In this document: positions 1-7,071 of the stretch, in pieces | Numbering within the stretch: position 1 is the first letter of the stretch | How the letters are laid out: each line of letters begins with the position of its first letter | Assembly (NCBI GenBank): GCA_902600395.1 | Contig: CACKJL010000002.1 | Coordinates: 1-45,136, forward strand | Reading direction: 5' to 3' | From: an uncultured Prochlorococcus sp. | GTDB lineage: Bacteria > Cyanobacteriota > Cyanobacteriia > PCC-6307 > Cyanobiaceae | DNA length: 45,136 bases | The notes under the pieces: model-generated | What the model was told of the DNA's origin: nothing | The model's database searches: none | What the model saw: only the letters and a program-made list of their open reading frames with translations | Program-made: the position numbers and the translations under genes

Positions 1-679
1 CGTAATAATGATTAACAATTCCTACTCCGCATTTTTTCTTAGAAACTGCTCTAATTATTGAAATATCACCTGGGAAAAATGGTTGGGAAACATTTGAAAT
101 CATTCCTGATAACCAAGCTTTAGTTTCTGATTGACCTTTGTTAATTATTTGATTGGCAACTAAAGATTGATTATATGGACTTTTTCTATTTCTTAAACAT
201 ACTTTCCCTTTTAAAGAAGGATCAGCTAAATCAGTGTAATCATTAATCTTGCTAACATCTACTACTTTTGGATTTGCTATCATAACCCTTACTCTTCTGG
301 TTAAGGCGTACCATTCCTTATTTGGATCTTTCAATCCAATTGGAACATCATTTTCTAAATTAGAAGATTCTATTGATTGAAGTAATCCAGCTTTGGCTGC
401 ATTAGTAATTCTTGCAGCATCAACTAATAAAATTAAATCCGCCTGAGAATTCTTACCCTCTCTCTTCAATCTCTCAATTAAAGATATACCTGCAGCTTCA
501 ATAAGCCTTACTTTAATCCCTGTTTCTTCTGCAAATTTTTTATAAACGCTCCTATCAGTGTTGTAATGTCTCCCTGAATAAACTTTGACTTCTTTTTCTG
601 TTGAATTGGCAGGTATATTTACATTGAGTAAAAATGTACAGGTTAGTACTGAATAAAAAAGTTTTTTGAGATTTTGCAC
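1..679 (-). CDS. idiA: Ferric iron ABC transporter substrate-binding protein, partial (C-terminus beyond left edge)
   Basis: This is a periplasmic Fe(III)-binding protein of the IdiA/FutA/AfuA family. About 226 residues are visible. They begin at a GTG (677-679) with a hydrophobic export signal (YSVLTCTFLLNV), followed by the family start VKVYSGRHYNTDR, whose Tyr and His are typical of the iron site. The motifs ADLILLVDAARI and GVGIVNHYY follow; the tyrosines of the second are the usual Fe ligands. The protein would hand iron to an inner-membrane permease that is not in the window. It is divergent from the PKHD dioxygenase at 782, with a palindrome between them, and lies in an iron-stress neighbourhood with pcb and isiB. 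Family is certain; the exact symbol (idiA, futA, afuA) follows cyanobacterial usage. Confidence 0.9.
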   Translation of the reverse strand, partial: MQNLKKLFYSVLTCTFLLNVNIPANSTEKEVKVYSGRHYNTDRSVYKKFAEETGIKVRLIEAAGISLIERLKREGKNSQADLILLVDAARITNAAKAGLLQSIESSNLENDVPIGLKDPNKEWYALTRRVRVMIANPKVVDVSKINDYTDLADPSLKGKVCLRNRKSPYNQSLVANQIINKGQSETKAWLSGMISNVSQPFFPGDISIIRAVSKKKCGVGIVNHYY

Positions 680-747
680 TTTTTCAAATTAGTATCTATG
701 GTTACTTTATACCCATCAAAAGATTTCAAACTCTAAAAGCGATCTTC

Positions 748-765
748 GATACATAAATATGTATC
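748..765. promoter_or_regulatory. Perfect palindrome, candidate iron-responsive operator
   Basis: The sequence GATACAT-AAAT-ATGTATC is a perfect 7-bp inverted repeat with a 4-bp spacer. It lies 16 bp before the dioxygenase ATG and 68 bp before the idiA-like GTG. Its outer GATA/TATC resembles the Fur box GATAATGATAATCATTATC, but a CRP-family regulator such as IdiB is also possible. The binding protein is inferred, not seen. Confidence 0.45.
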
Positions 766-781
766 ATTTTTTATATTCCAT

Positions 782-1447
782 ATGAATTATTTAACTCATC
801 AGTTATTAAATGCTGAAGAAATAAATTTTATAGAAAAAGAATTAGAACAAGAACATCAAGGTTGGGAAGATGGGAAAAAAACTGCTGGTAGCCACGCCTC
901 AATCTTAAAAAATAATTTGCAACTAAAAAGAACATCAGATATTTCAAAAAAATTATCATCGCTAGTTAAACAAAAAATATTAAATGATGATTTAATAAAA
1001 AGCTTTACTTTACCAAAAAATATTCATGGAATCATGTTTACTAAATCCTCCAAAGGAATGAAGTATGGACGTCATATTGATAATGCATATATGTCATCAG
1101 GTAGGGCTGACTTATCATTCACAATATTTCTTACAAAAAAAAATCTATACGAGGGGGGTGAACTATTAATTGAGAATCTTACTTCAGAAAACAAATTTAA
1201 ACTTAATAGTGGAGAAATCATAATTTACCCAAGCACTTATTTACATTCAGTTCAAGAAGTTCTCAATGGAGAAAGAATAGTATGCGTAGGATGGATTGAG
1301 AGTTATATAAAAAGTATTGAAGAAAGAGAATATTTATTTGATTTAGACGCAGGTGCGAGAAGTCTATTAGCTAAGCATGGTAGATCTGATGATCTCGATC
1401 TAATTTTTAAATCCTACTCTAATCTCTTAAGAGTTATGGGTGATTAA
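782..1447 (+). CDS. piuC: PKHD-type Fe(II)/2-oxoglutarate dioxygenase
   Basis: This is a 221-aa member of the PiuC/YbiX hydroxylase family, of usual length. The double-stranded beta-helix core carries the iron facial triad H98-x-D100 (YGRHIDNAY) and H155 (YLHSVQEV). R165 (GERIVCVGW) is placed to bind 2-oxoglutarate. The family is linked to iron acquisition in many bacteria, often beside siderophore receptors, but its substrate is not known. Here it is divergent from a ferric-iron binding protein and probably shares its iron-responsive control through the palindrome just upstream. The ATG is the first in frame and starts directly at the conserved N-terminus. Family call is strong; substrate unknown. 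Confidence 0.88.
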   Translation: MNYLTHQLLNAEEINFIEKELEQEHQGWEDGKKTAGSHASILKNNLQLKRTSDISKKLSSLVKQKILNDDLIKSFTLPKNIHGIMFTKSSKGMKYGRHIDNAYMSSGRADLSFTIFLTKKNLYEGGELLIENLTSENKFKLNSGEIIIYPSTYLHSVQEVLNGERIVCVGWIESYIKSIEEREYLFDLDAGARSLLAKHGRSDDLDLIFKSYSNLLRVMGD

Positions 1448-1521
1448 ATAAGCATCATTTTATACAATGAAAAGAATATGATTCTAAAAATGATTAATAT
1501 ATAAAAAAATATAGTTCTCAA

Positions 1522-1761
1522 ATGCCAAAGAGAAGTTCCATTTCAATTTTCATTGCTGCCACAAGCGCATTAGCTATTTCAACAACTACTACCAATTCTG
1601 TCAAGTCAGGCGAGAATGACTTAGGCGGATTAAAAGAATGGAATACAGATATGGCTTTAGATGCAGACTTTAAATTAGATGAAGATGCCCAAAGGATTGC
1701 TGATGAGGCTGCAAAATCAAGTGCTTGTATTCCTATTGGAGAAGGTGAAAACTGCTGGTAA
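1522..1761 (+). CDS. Small exported protein of unknown function
   Basis: I do not recognise a named family for this 79-aa protein. It has a basic start (MPKRSS) and a hydrophobic segment (about residues 6-22, ISIFIAATSALAI), consistent with a signal peptide or anchor. The mature part is acidic and ends ACIPIGEGENCW, with two cysteines that could form a disulfide. It follows piuC by 74 bp and is separated from the convergent porin gene by a shared hairpin terminator. Codon use and composition resemble the neighbours. Small exported proteins like this are common in Prochlorococcus; an iron-stress role is suggested only by position. Confidence 0.65.
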   Translation: MPKRSSISIFIAATSALAISTTTTNSVKSGENDLGGLKEWNTDMALDADFKLDEDAQRIADEAAKSSACIPIGEGENCW

Positions 1762-1777
1762 ATACAAAAAAAGACAA

Positions 1778-1806
1778 AAAAAACGCCCTATTTTAGGGCG
1801 TTTTTT
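1778..1806. terminator. Bidirectional Rho-independent terminator
   Basis: A stem of CGCCCTA and TAGGGCG with a TTT loop is flanked by A-runs on the left and T-runs on the right. The hairpin therefore has a U-tract on either strand. It sits between the convergent ends of the small exported protein (1761) and the porin (1823) and serves both. It is one of the clearest terminators in the window. Confidence 0.9.
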
Positions 1807-1822
1807 AATGAACTAAATTTAA

Positions 1823-3121
1823 TTAGAATTTAAATGTAGTTTCTAGAACTGCTCCGAAGACATCAGCACCAGATGTTCCATTTCTATCAGTACCTCCAAA
1901 TACTGCTGGAGTGACTGTTACAGAATCGTTAGGCTTGAATGAGTAATAAATTTCATAAGCAAAAGGATCTACAGTTTCACTTTCGTTAGTTGTAGGCTGA
2001 CCAAACGCTAACCCAATTTTGTCGTCTGCTTGGAACATGTCTTGCCAATTTAGACCAACAAAATATGCAGTTGAATTAGATGTGCTTGATGGAGCTCCAT
2101 CATATTCTGTTGTATCGAAACCAACTGAAATTGAAGGTGTTGCAGTACCTGTGTTATCAGGTCTCCACCAACCTCTCAAACCTACAGATGTGAAATTACC
2201 ATTACCACCTGTTCCATGAGCAGCAGTATGATAGTAAGTATCACTCCAACCATTAGATTTAACGTTAAGTAAGGCTGATACAGAATAATTTGGCTTTGTA
2301 TAACCAACCTGAGTAGCCCAACTAGTTTTTGTTTCGTTAGTTAAAAGACCGGTATTGTAGTAATCACCTGCTGCATTTTCTTGCGAAGAGGTTGATTTAG
2401 TACCTACATTTGAACTAATCGCGAAACCATTATCAGCGTTGTATGCCCAACCAGCTCCTGTATCTGTACTTGCACCGTAAGCCTCTCCATTACCGCCAAG
2501 AGTAAACTGTTTTGTTACTGGTTGGTAAATAGAAGGTGTAGTTCCATGCATATAATAGTTTTCAATTTTTGGACCTACCCAAACAGTGTTGTTATCGCCA
2601 ACTGGGAATTCATACCAAATTTTGTCAACAGTAAGTGTATTGTCTTTAGAATTTGCGGAACTTAGATACGTACCATAAGTTTTGGTTTTGGACCAATCAG
2701 AATGATTACCAGTTTTAATTCTTACGTAAAGATTATCGTCACCAGTGAAACTTGAATTAAGGTTCATGGTATACGTGTACATAGCCTGTGTAGCTTCTGA
2801 TGCTGTTTCTGAAGCTAATGAATAGTCAACAGCACCTATAGTAAAGACAGCTTTACCATCCATCGTTGTGGTTTCGGAGAAAGCTCCAGCTTCAAATTCA
2901 TTCTGCTGAGCTTCAAGACCATCAACACGACCTTTAAGAATTGCTAGGTCTTCACTAATTTCGTTATTAAAAGTTTTACTGTCTAATCTTTGAACTTTTG
3001 AACTGCTACGCGAATAGCTATTCATCTCTTCAAGATTTACAGTGTCAGATGCTTGTGCTGCTAAAGGAGAAATTAAACCTACAGCAGTGCTAGCAACCAA
3101 CAATTTTTGGAAGAGTTTCAT
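1823..3121 (-). CDS. som: Outer-membrane porin, SOM type
   Basis: This 432-aa protein has a signal peptide (MKLFQKLLVASTAVGLISPLAAQA, cut near residue 24). A short helical, coiled-coil-like stretch follows at about residues 54-78 (EISEDLAILKGRVDGLEAQ). The rest is a long beta-rich barrel with alternating aromatic and polar residues, and the C-terminus is aromatic (ETTFKF), as outer-membrane assembly requires. It belongs to the cyanobacterial SomA/SomB porin group. Larger homologues carry an SLH domain binding peptidoglycan-linked polymer; here the N-terminal part is too short to show a clear SLH. Upstream lie a GAGG ribosome-binding site and a palindrome near the promoter. It would admit small solutes and ions, possibly iron. 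Confidence 0.85.
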   Translation of the reverse strand: MKLFQKLLVASTAVGLISPLAAQASDTVNLEEMNSYSRSSSKVQRLDSKTFNNEISEDLAILKGRVDGLEAQQNEFEAGAFSETTTMDGKAVFTIGAVDYSLASETASEATQAMYTYTMNLNSSFTGDDNLYVRIKTGNHSDWSKTKTYGTYLSSANSKDNTLTVDKIWYEFPVGDNNTVWVGPKIENYYMHGTTPSIYQPVTKQFTLGGNGEAYGASTDTGAGWAYNADNGFAISSNVGTKSTSSQENAAGDYYNTGLLTNETKTSWATQVGYTKPNYSVSALLNVKSNGWSDTYYHTAAHGTGGNGNFTSVGLRGWWRPDNTGTATPSISVGFDTTEYDGAPSSTSNSTAYFVGLNWQDMFQADDKIGLAFGQPTTNESETVDPFAYEIYYSFKPNDSVTVTPAVFGGTDRNGTSGADVFGAVLETTFKF

Positions 3122-3137
3122 TTTACCTCACACTAAA

Positions 3138-3164
3138 GTAACCCAATAAAATTGGGTAACTATA
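3138..3164 (-). promoter_or_regulatory. som: Porin promoter region with palindrome
   Basis: On the minus strand a TATAGT -10-like hexamer (3159-3164) runs into the inverted repeat ACCCAAT-TTT-ATTGGGT (3141-3157). After this come GTGAGG and the porin ATG. The palindrome covers the expected transcription start, so it could be an operator or a 5'-UTR hairpin. I see no good -35 element. Confidence 0.35.
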
Positions 3165-3250
3165 CTGTATCGAGCGTAACAAAAAAGGAAAGATATATAA
3201 GTTTCAAGCCGGTGTAACTTTTTATACACTCAATTTTTTTATTTTCTGCA

Positions 3251-4120
3251 CTATTTATTCAATAATGGATAGTCTAGAGATTCTCTTTCTTCTACCCAGG
3301 ATGATGCAACTTCTCTAGCTAATTTTCGAATTTTTTCTATGTATTGAGCACGATCTGTAACCGAAATTACACCTCTAGCATCAAGAAGATTAAATGTATG
3401 ACTACATTTCAGAACAAAATCAAGGGCGGGATAAGTTAATTTCTTTTTGATTAAATTATTTGCCTCGGCTTGGTAAATTTCAAATAATTTTCTGAGATTA
3501 TCAGCATTAGATTCAGTAAAATTATAAGAGCATTGACTTTTTTCAAATTGAAGCCAAATATCGCTATATTTCAAATCTTTATTCCAATTTAAGTCCCAGA
3601 TACTTTCCTTATCCTGCAAAAACATTGCAATCCTCTCTAGCCCATAAGTGATCTCAATTGGGATTGGATTGCAATCTACACCCCCGCATTGTTGGAAATA
3701 AGTAAATTGAGTAACTTCCATTCCGTCCAGCCATACTTCCCACCCTACACCCCAGGCTCCCAGTGTTGGTGACTCCCAGTTATCTTCCACAAATCTTATA
3801 TCATGATTTCTAGGATTAATTCCAAGAGATTCTAGAGATGTCAAATATTTTTCCTGAATTCCTTCCGGTGATGGTTTAATTATTACTTGATATTGAAAGT
3901 AATGTTGAGCCCTATTGGGATTATCGCCAAATCGTCCATCTGTTGGTCTTCTGCATGGCTCCGCATATGCCACACTCCAAGGTTCTGGCCCAATAGCCCT
4001 TAAAAAAGTATGTGGATTCATTGTGCCAGCACCTTTTTCTGTATCATATGGCTGCATAATCAAACAACCTTCTTCAGACCAAAAATTATTTAAATTTTGA
4101 ATTATCTCCTGAAAAAACAT
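3251..4120 (-). CDS. glyQ: Glycyl-tRNA synthetase alpha subunit
   Basis: GlyQ pairs with GlyS to charge tRNA-Gly with glycine using ATP in the cytoplasm. The 289 residues match the normal length of the bacterial alpha subunit. The signature region MQPYDTEKGAGTMNPHTFL (about residues 22-40) and the following AIGPEPWSVAYAEPCRRPTDGR carry the conserved class II catalytic residues. The motif GWEVWLDGMEVTQFTYFQQ is also typical. The beta subunit gene is not in the window, as in many cyanobacteria where glyS lies elsewhere. The gene stands alone between the porin promoter and a weakly structured gap. Confidence 0.97.
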   Translation of the reverse strand: MFFQEIIQNLNNFWSEEGCLIMQPYDTEKGAGTMNPHTFLRAIGPEPWSVAYAEPCRRPTDGRFGDNPNRAQHYFQYQVIIKPSPEGIQEKYLTSLESLGINPRNHDIRFVEDNWESPTLGAWGVGWEVWLDGMEVTQFTYFQQCGGVDCNPIPIEITYGLERIAMFLQDKESIWDLNWNKDLKYSDIWLQFEKSQCSYNFTESNADNLRKLFEIYQAEANNLIKKKLTYPALDFVLKCSHTFNLLDARGVISVTDRAQYIEKIRKLAREVASSWVEERESLDYPLLNK

Positions 4121-4277
4121 TTAATTAAAATAGTGGAAAAATTTAGATCAATGCCAATAGATATAATAACAAAGCCTTAAAATAAAAAAATATTTTTAAA
4201 TCCAACTTCTCAAAAATTTCATCCGATAAAAAGACTTCATTAAAATGGATCCTTGATAAAAATAAATAAGGAATTAA

Positions 4278-4664
4278 TTATGTAAAAAAATCTAATGGCA
4301 ATGGTCCAAAAGTATTAGATTCTTTAGCACCTTCGTCATACTGACATGTTATTAAAATCCCTTCTCCAAGACCATTTTCAGATCTGACAAAAACATTACT
4401 AGTTTTTTGATTAGCTTTTAAAAAAACACCTCCATCAGCATTAAGGGAACCTAGATTACCAAATTTAATTGAGGAATATTTCTTAGAAATTGATTGCAAT
4501 GCTTCAATAGCTTTATTATCACTAGGTGCCATTATGCCTATTGTTATCCAATCTGCATTAAAAATATTTGCTTCTAGTTCCTCTAAAAGTTTTTTTTCTT
4601 GCCCATTACTTAATTGAGGGGCAGTTCTAAGATTATTTAAATCGACTAATTTATTTATTTCCAT
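4278..4664 (-). CDS. DUF1824 family cyanobacterial protein
   Basis: This is about 128 aa from the ATG at 4664 (MEINKLVDLNNLRTAP). A longer reading from 4715 overlaps the MIF-like gene and adds 17 residues that look like read-through, so I prefer the shorter start. The C-terminus GEGILITCQYDEG...TFGPLPLDFF resembles the cyanobacteria-restricted DUF1824 family, which has no known function. The protein is soluble, with no signal or membrane segment. It lies 20 bp after the MIF-like gene on the same strand and is probably co-transcribed. The family name is from memory of the C-terminal motif. Confidence 0.7.
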   Translation of the reverse strand: MEINKLVDLNNLRTAPQLSNGQEKKLLEELEANIFNADWITIGIMAPSDNKAIEALQSISKKYSSIKFGNLGSLNADGGVFLKANQKTSNVFVRSENGLGEGILITCQYDEGAKESNTFGPLPLDFFT

Positions 4665-4684
4665 TTGTTTATATCTAAAAACTT

Positions 4685-5017
4685 CTAACCAAATGTTCTT
4701 CCATTCCAAGCCCACAATGAAGCTGGAACATCCTCAAAAGAAATATAAATCCTATCTATTGGGATCCCCATTTTCTCATATACAAAATCTGATATTGGCT
4801 TCGCCATTTCTGAAGGATCTAGAGAACCTATTGATTTAATTTCTAAAAAGCAAGAAGGTGTCTCATCATCAAAATACATTTGGCAATTATCATCTATTTT
4901 CGCCATAACAAAACTTCTTGATTTGTTAGTTAAAGATGAAATAAGAATTGAAATTTCTTCGAGTAATTTACCTTTATCATTTATTTTTGCTGAAGTCGAA
5001 ACATTAATATAAGGCAT
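4685..5017 (-). CDS. MIF-like tautomerase family protein
   Basis: This 110-aa protein has the size and layout of macrophage migration inhibitory factor and D-dopachrome tautomerase. It starts MPYINVSTSA, so processing would expose Pro2, the catalytic base of the superfamily. Further family motifs are SCFLEIKSIGSL, MGIPIDRIYISFEDV and the end WAWNGRTFG, matching the W/N-x-x-TF end of MIF. The fold is a homotrimer of two beta-alpha-beta repeats. A Prochlorococcus MIF homologue has been studied in the past, with weak tautomerase activity as I recall. The natural substrate is unknown. It is followed 20 bp later by the DUF1824 gene. Confidence 0.88.
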   Translation of the reverse strand: MPYINVSTSAKINDKGKLLEEISILISSLTNKSRSFVMAKIDDNCQMYFDDETPSCFLEIKSIGSLDPSEMAKPISDFVYEKMGIPIDRIYISFEDVPASLWAWNGRTFG

Positions 5018-5019
5018 CT

Positions 5020-5193
5020 CTAAGCAGCAAGATAATCTTTCTTAGAATCATTTTCTAGATAAACAGTTTTATTTTTTAAATTTCTTTTTGATGAAAGATA
5101 TGCCATATCGTATGAACTTATTCCGTTTTTATAAGGATTGAAAAGAGCATTTTTAGACCTATTTTTTTTGCTCCTCTTGAACTCAATCATCAT
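5020..5193 (-). CDS. Small basic protein of unknown function (57 aa)
   Basis: This open frame begins at ATG-ATG (5193) and ends TAG at 5020, two bases before the MIF-like ATG. It reads MMIEFKRSKKNRSK..., with the segment YDMAYLSSKRNLKNKTVYL, ending KKDYLAA. It is rich in Lys, Arg and Ser. The tight spacing to the next gene on the same strand supports a translated, co-transcribed leader gene. I know no family, and the length makes chance possible. No strong ribosome-binding site is visible, which is common here. Bases 5194-5341, between this gene and the next divergent one, hold only AT-rich sequence with presumed promoters. Confidence 0.5.
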   Translation of the reverse strand: MMIEFKRSKKNRSKNALFNPYKNGISSYDMAYLSSKRNLKNKTVYLENDSKKDYLAA

Positions 5194-5341
5194 TATTAAA
5201 TCATTAATTAATAATTTAACTTTTTTTGAATAGATGTCTAGTTTTTTTGAGAATTTTTAATTTATTCAAGGGAAAAATTCCTAATACACAATTAGAATTT
5301 CTTTTTACTAGATTTGAAAGGTAGGTTCAAAATTAGTTGCT

Positions 5342-5980
5342 TTGGAAGTCCTAAATAATTATCAAAGGAAAAAACTCGATGAGAGTAATGATGAAGAATT
5401 TTATTCTGATCCAAAATTTGTTTATCATCTAGATTTAAACTTCAGGCAAAATCTATCAGATTTATACGAAAGAGAAATTGATAATTATTCAACCGTTCTT
5501 GATTTAATGTCCAGTTGGGATAGTTATTTACCTAAAGGGAAAAAATATAAACAAGTTATTGGACATGGTTTAAACAAACAAGAACTAGAAAAAAACAAAA
5601 TTTTTGATTCTTTTTGGATACAAAATTTTAATTTAAGTCAACAAATTCCCCTAGAGAAAGAAAGCGTTGATTATTGCTTGATGGTAGCCGCATGGCAATA
5701 TTTACAATATCCAGAGAATTTAACCAAAGAAATTGCAAGAATATTGAGTAGAAATGGCAAGATTATTATTGCTTTTTCAAACAGAGCATTTTGGCATAAA
5801 GCTCCTAACATATGGACTTCATCTACTGAAGATGAGAGGGTCAAATATGTAAGAAAAGTATTAATCTCAAACGGATTTAATGAGCCAAAAATTATCAAAA
5901 AGTTTACTGAACCATCACTTAATATCTTTAATTTTTTAAACAATGACCCATTTTATTGTTTAATCGCAACCAAAGAGTAA
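5342..5980 (+). CDS. Class I SAM-dependent methyltransferase
   Basis: This 212-aa protein starts at a TTG (5342). A Rossmann-type methyltransferase core is seen: motif I-like YSTVLDLMSSWDSYLP (about residues 49-64), then SVDYCLMVAAWQYLQYPE (motif IV region, about 108-125) and RNGKIIIAFSNRAFW. The order matches methyltransferase type-11 proteins. The glycine-rich loop of motif I is weak (DLMSSWDSY instead of DxGxGxG), as in a group of cyanobacterial and plastid homologues. Substrate is unknown. It is divergent from the small gene at 5193 and is followed by a hairpin at 6012-6042. Confidence 0.75.
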   Translation: MEVLNNYQRKKLDESNDEEFYSDPKFVYHLDLNFRQNLSDLYEREIDNYSTVLDLMSSWDSYLPKGKKYKQVIGHGLNKQELEKNKIFDSFWIQNFNLSQQIPLEKESVDYCLMVAAWQYLQYPENLTKEIARILSRNGKIIIAFSNRAFWHKAPNIWTSSTEDERVKYVRKVLISNGFNEPKIIKKFTEPSLNIFNFLNNDPFYCLIATKE

Positions 5981-6011
5981 TTTTTTACTTGCATTGCATT
6001 AAACACCAAAT

Positions 6012-6042
6012 CTATGAAAAAGTTATCAACTATTTTTCATAG
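6012..6042. terminator. AT-rich hairpin, possible weak terminator
   Basis: CTATGAAAAA (6012-6021) pairs perfectly with TTTTTCATAG (6033-6042). The loop GTTATCAACTA can form three more pairs. The hairpin lies 31 bp after the methyltransferase stop. It has little GC and only a later T-run, so termination is uncertain. Confidence 0.3.
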
Positions 6043-6089
6043 CCATACTTTTAAATTTTTACTAATATTGGGTAGTTTAAATTAATCAT

Positions 6090-6335
6090 ATGGGTTCTAA
6101 AAGAGAAAAATATCCTGAAAAATGTCCTTGGGATCTTGGCCCTAATCAACATTTAGCAAAAGAAGAGAACTGGACTTTAAGATTAGGAGAAGCAAATGTA
6201 TGCTTTAGCAAAAATAAATTAGATAATAATTATTTTCATGTAATTAGTAATGAGAATGAAGAGCAAATTCTAGCTTTTAGAGCAAGACTCTTATATCAAA
6301 AACTACTTGATAAAGGGTTTAGGTTGGTTGAATAA
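6090..6335 (+). CDS. Conserved small cyanobacterial protein, function unknown
   Basis: The 81-aa product starts MGSKREKYPEKCPWDLGPNQ and contains WTLRLGEANVCFSK and ILAFRARLLYQKLLDKGFRLVE. It is soluble, with no signal or membrane segment. The Trp/Pro/Cys-rich N-terminus and helical C-terminus look like a folded conserved protein rather than a chance frame. I do not recognise a named domain. It is convergent with the DUF3386 gene, with only 6 bp between the stops. Confidence 0.65.
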   Translation: MGSKREKYPEKCPWDLGPNQHLAKEENWTLRLGEANVCFSKNKLDNNYFHVISNENEEQILAFRARLLYQKLLDKGFRLVE

Positions 6336-6341
6336 AAAAAC

Positions 6342-6995
6342 CTAATTTAATAAGCATAGATCTTCGAAGACAAACTTTTGTGTTTCTTCTTCTTGATTTT
6401 GGTTTAAGTATTTTATTGTCCTCGAATTTAATATCCAATAATCGTCTTTACCCATATTTAGAAATTCATCCTTGTATTCCAATTTTTGAGAATTTGTCTC
6501 AAGTGTATCTGGATCAATTTGTTGACTACTATATTTTTTACTAAGGGAACCCGTTCCTGTATCTAAAAATTCTTCTATAAAAATTTCTATAATAGTTCCA
6601 TGAATTTTTCTGTAGACCATATTAATACAGTTATTTTTAACTCTATATTTATCTCCTTGATTCTTACCTGAAACGCTCATTTCAATCCCACTTTCAGAAT
6701 TTTTAAGTAAATTAAAATTATTTTCTGAGTGCACTGATTCAAATTCTCTCTTTACCCTATGTATACACACTTCAAATAACTGAGAAGCAATACCTTTAAC
6801 AACTTTTTCATCATCTATATTTTGAATATTTGGTTTAAAGTCTTTACCTAATACAAAGTCACCTTTATGAATATTATTATTAGTCAAGAAAATACATTTA
6901 CCTTTATAACCATGAAAATCATTCTTCCATGTGTAACGATTTTCATAAGCCTTTTTAAAAATCTCCTTACAATTAATTTCTTTTAGAATATCCAT
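6342..6995 (-). CDS. DUF3386 family cyanobacterial protein
   Basis: This 217-aa protein has the hallmark start KEIFKKAYENRYTWKNDFHGYKG, which matches the cyanobacterial DUF3386 family (AYENRYTW...FPGY). The rest includes a beta-rich part and a conserved-looking end (DDYWILNSRTIKYL). Function is unknown, and there is no signal peptide. It lies downstream of the pcb antenna gene on the same strand, separated by a terminator, so it is probably transcribed alone. Family assignment rests on the N-terminal motif. Confidence 0.7.
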   Translation of the reverse strand: MDILKEINCKEIFKKAYENRYTWKNDFHGYKGKCIFLTNNNIHKGDFVLGKDFKPNIQNIDDEKVVKGIASQLFEVCIHRVKREFESVHSENNFNLLKNSESGIEMSVSGKNQGDKYRVKNNCINMVYRKIHGTIIEIFIEEFLDTGTGSLSKKYSSQQIDPDTLETNSQKLEYKDEFLNMGKDDYWILNSRTIKYLNQNQEEETQKFVFEDLCLLN

Positions 6996-7024
6996 TAATT
7001 TTTTGTAAACGTGAAATAATTCTA

Positions 7025-7060
7025 CAAAAAAAAACCTCCCTATTAAAGGAGAGGTTTTTT
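7025..7060. terminator. Terminator after pcb
   Basis: AAAACCTC pairs with GAGGTTTT, extended by CC/GG across a one-base bulge, with A-runs on one side and T-runs on the other. Read on the minus strand it is a hairpin with a long U-tract 12 bp after the pcb stop, so it should end pcb transcription before the DUF3386 gene. It could also insulate the other strand. Confidence 0.8.
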
Positions 7061-7071
7061 ATTAGTTTAAA

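Noticed and set aside
2019..2219. 66-aa + strand frame inside the porin gene
   Set aside because: It is antisense to a strong porin gene and has no family features.
4665..4715. Longer start for the DUF1824 gene
   Set aside because: The extra 17 residues overlap the MIF-like gene, and the ATG at 4664 fits the family better.
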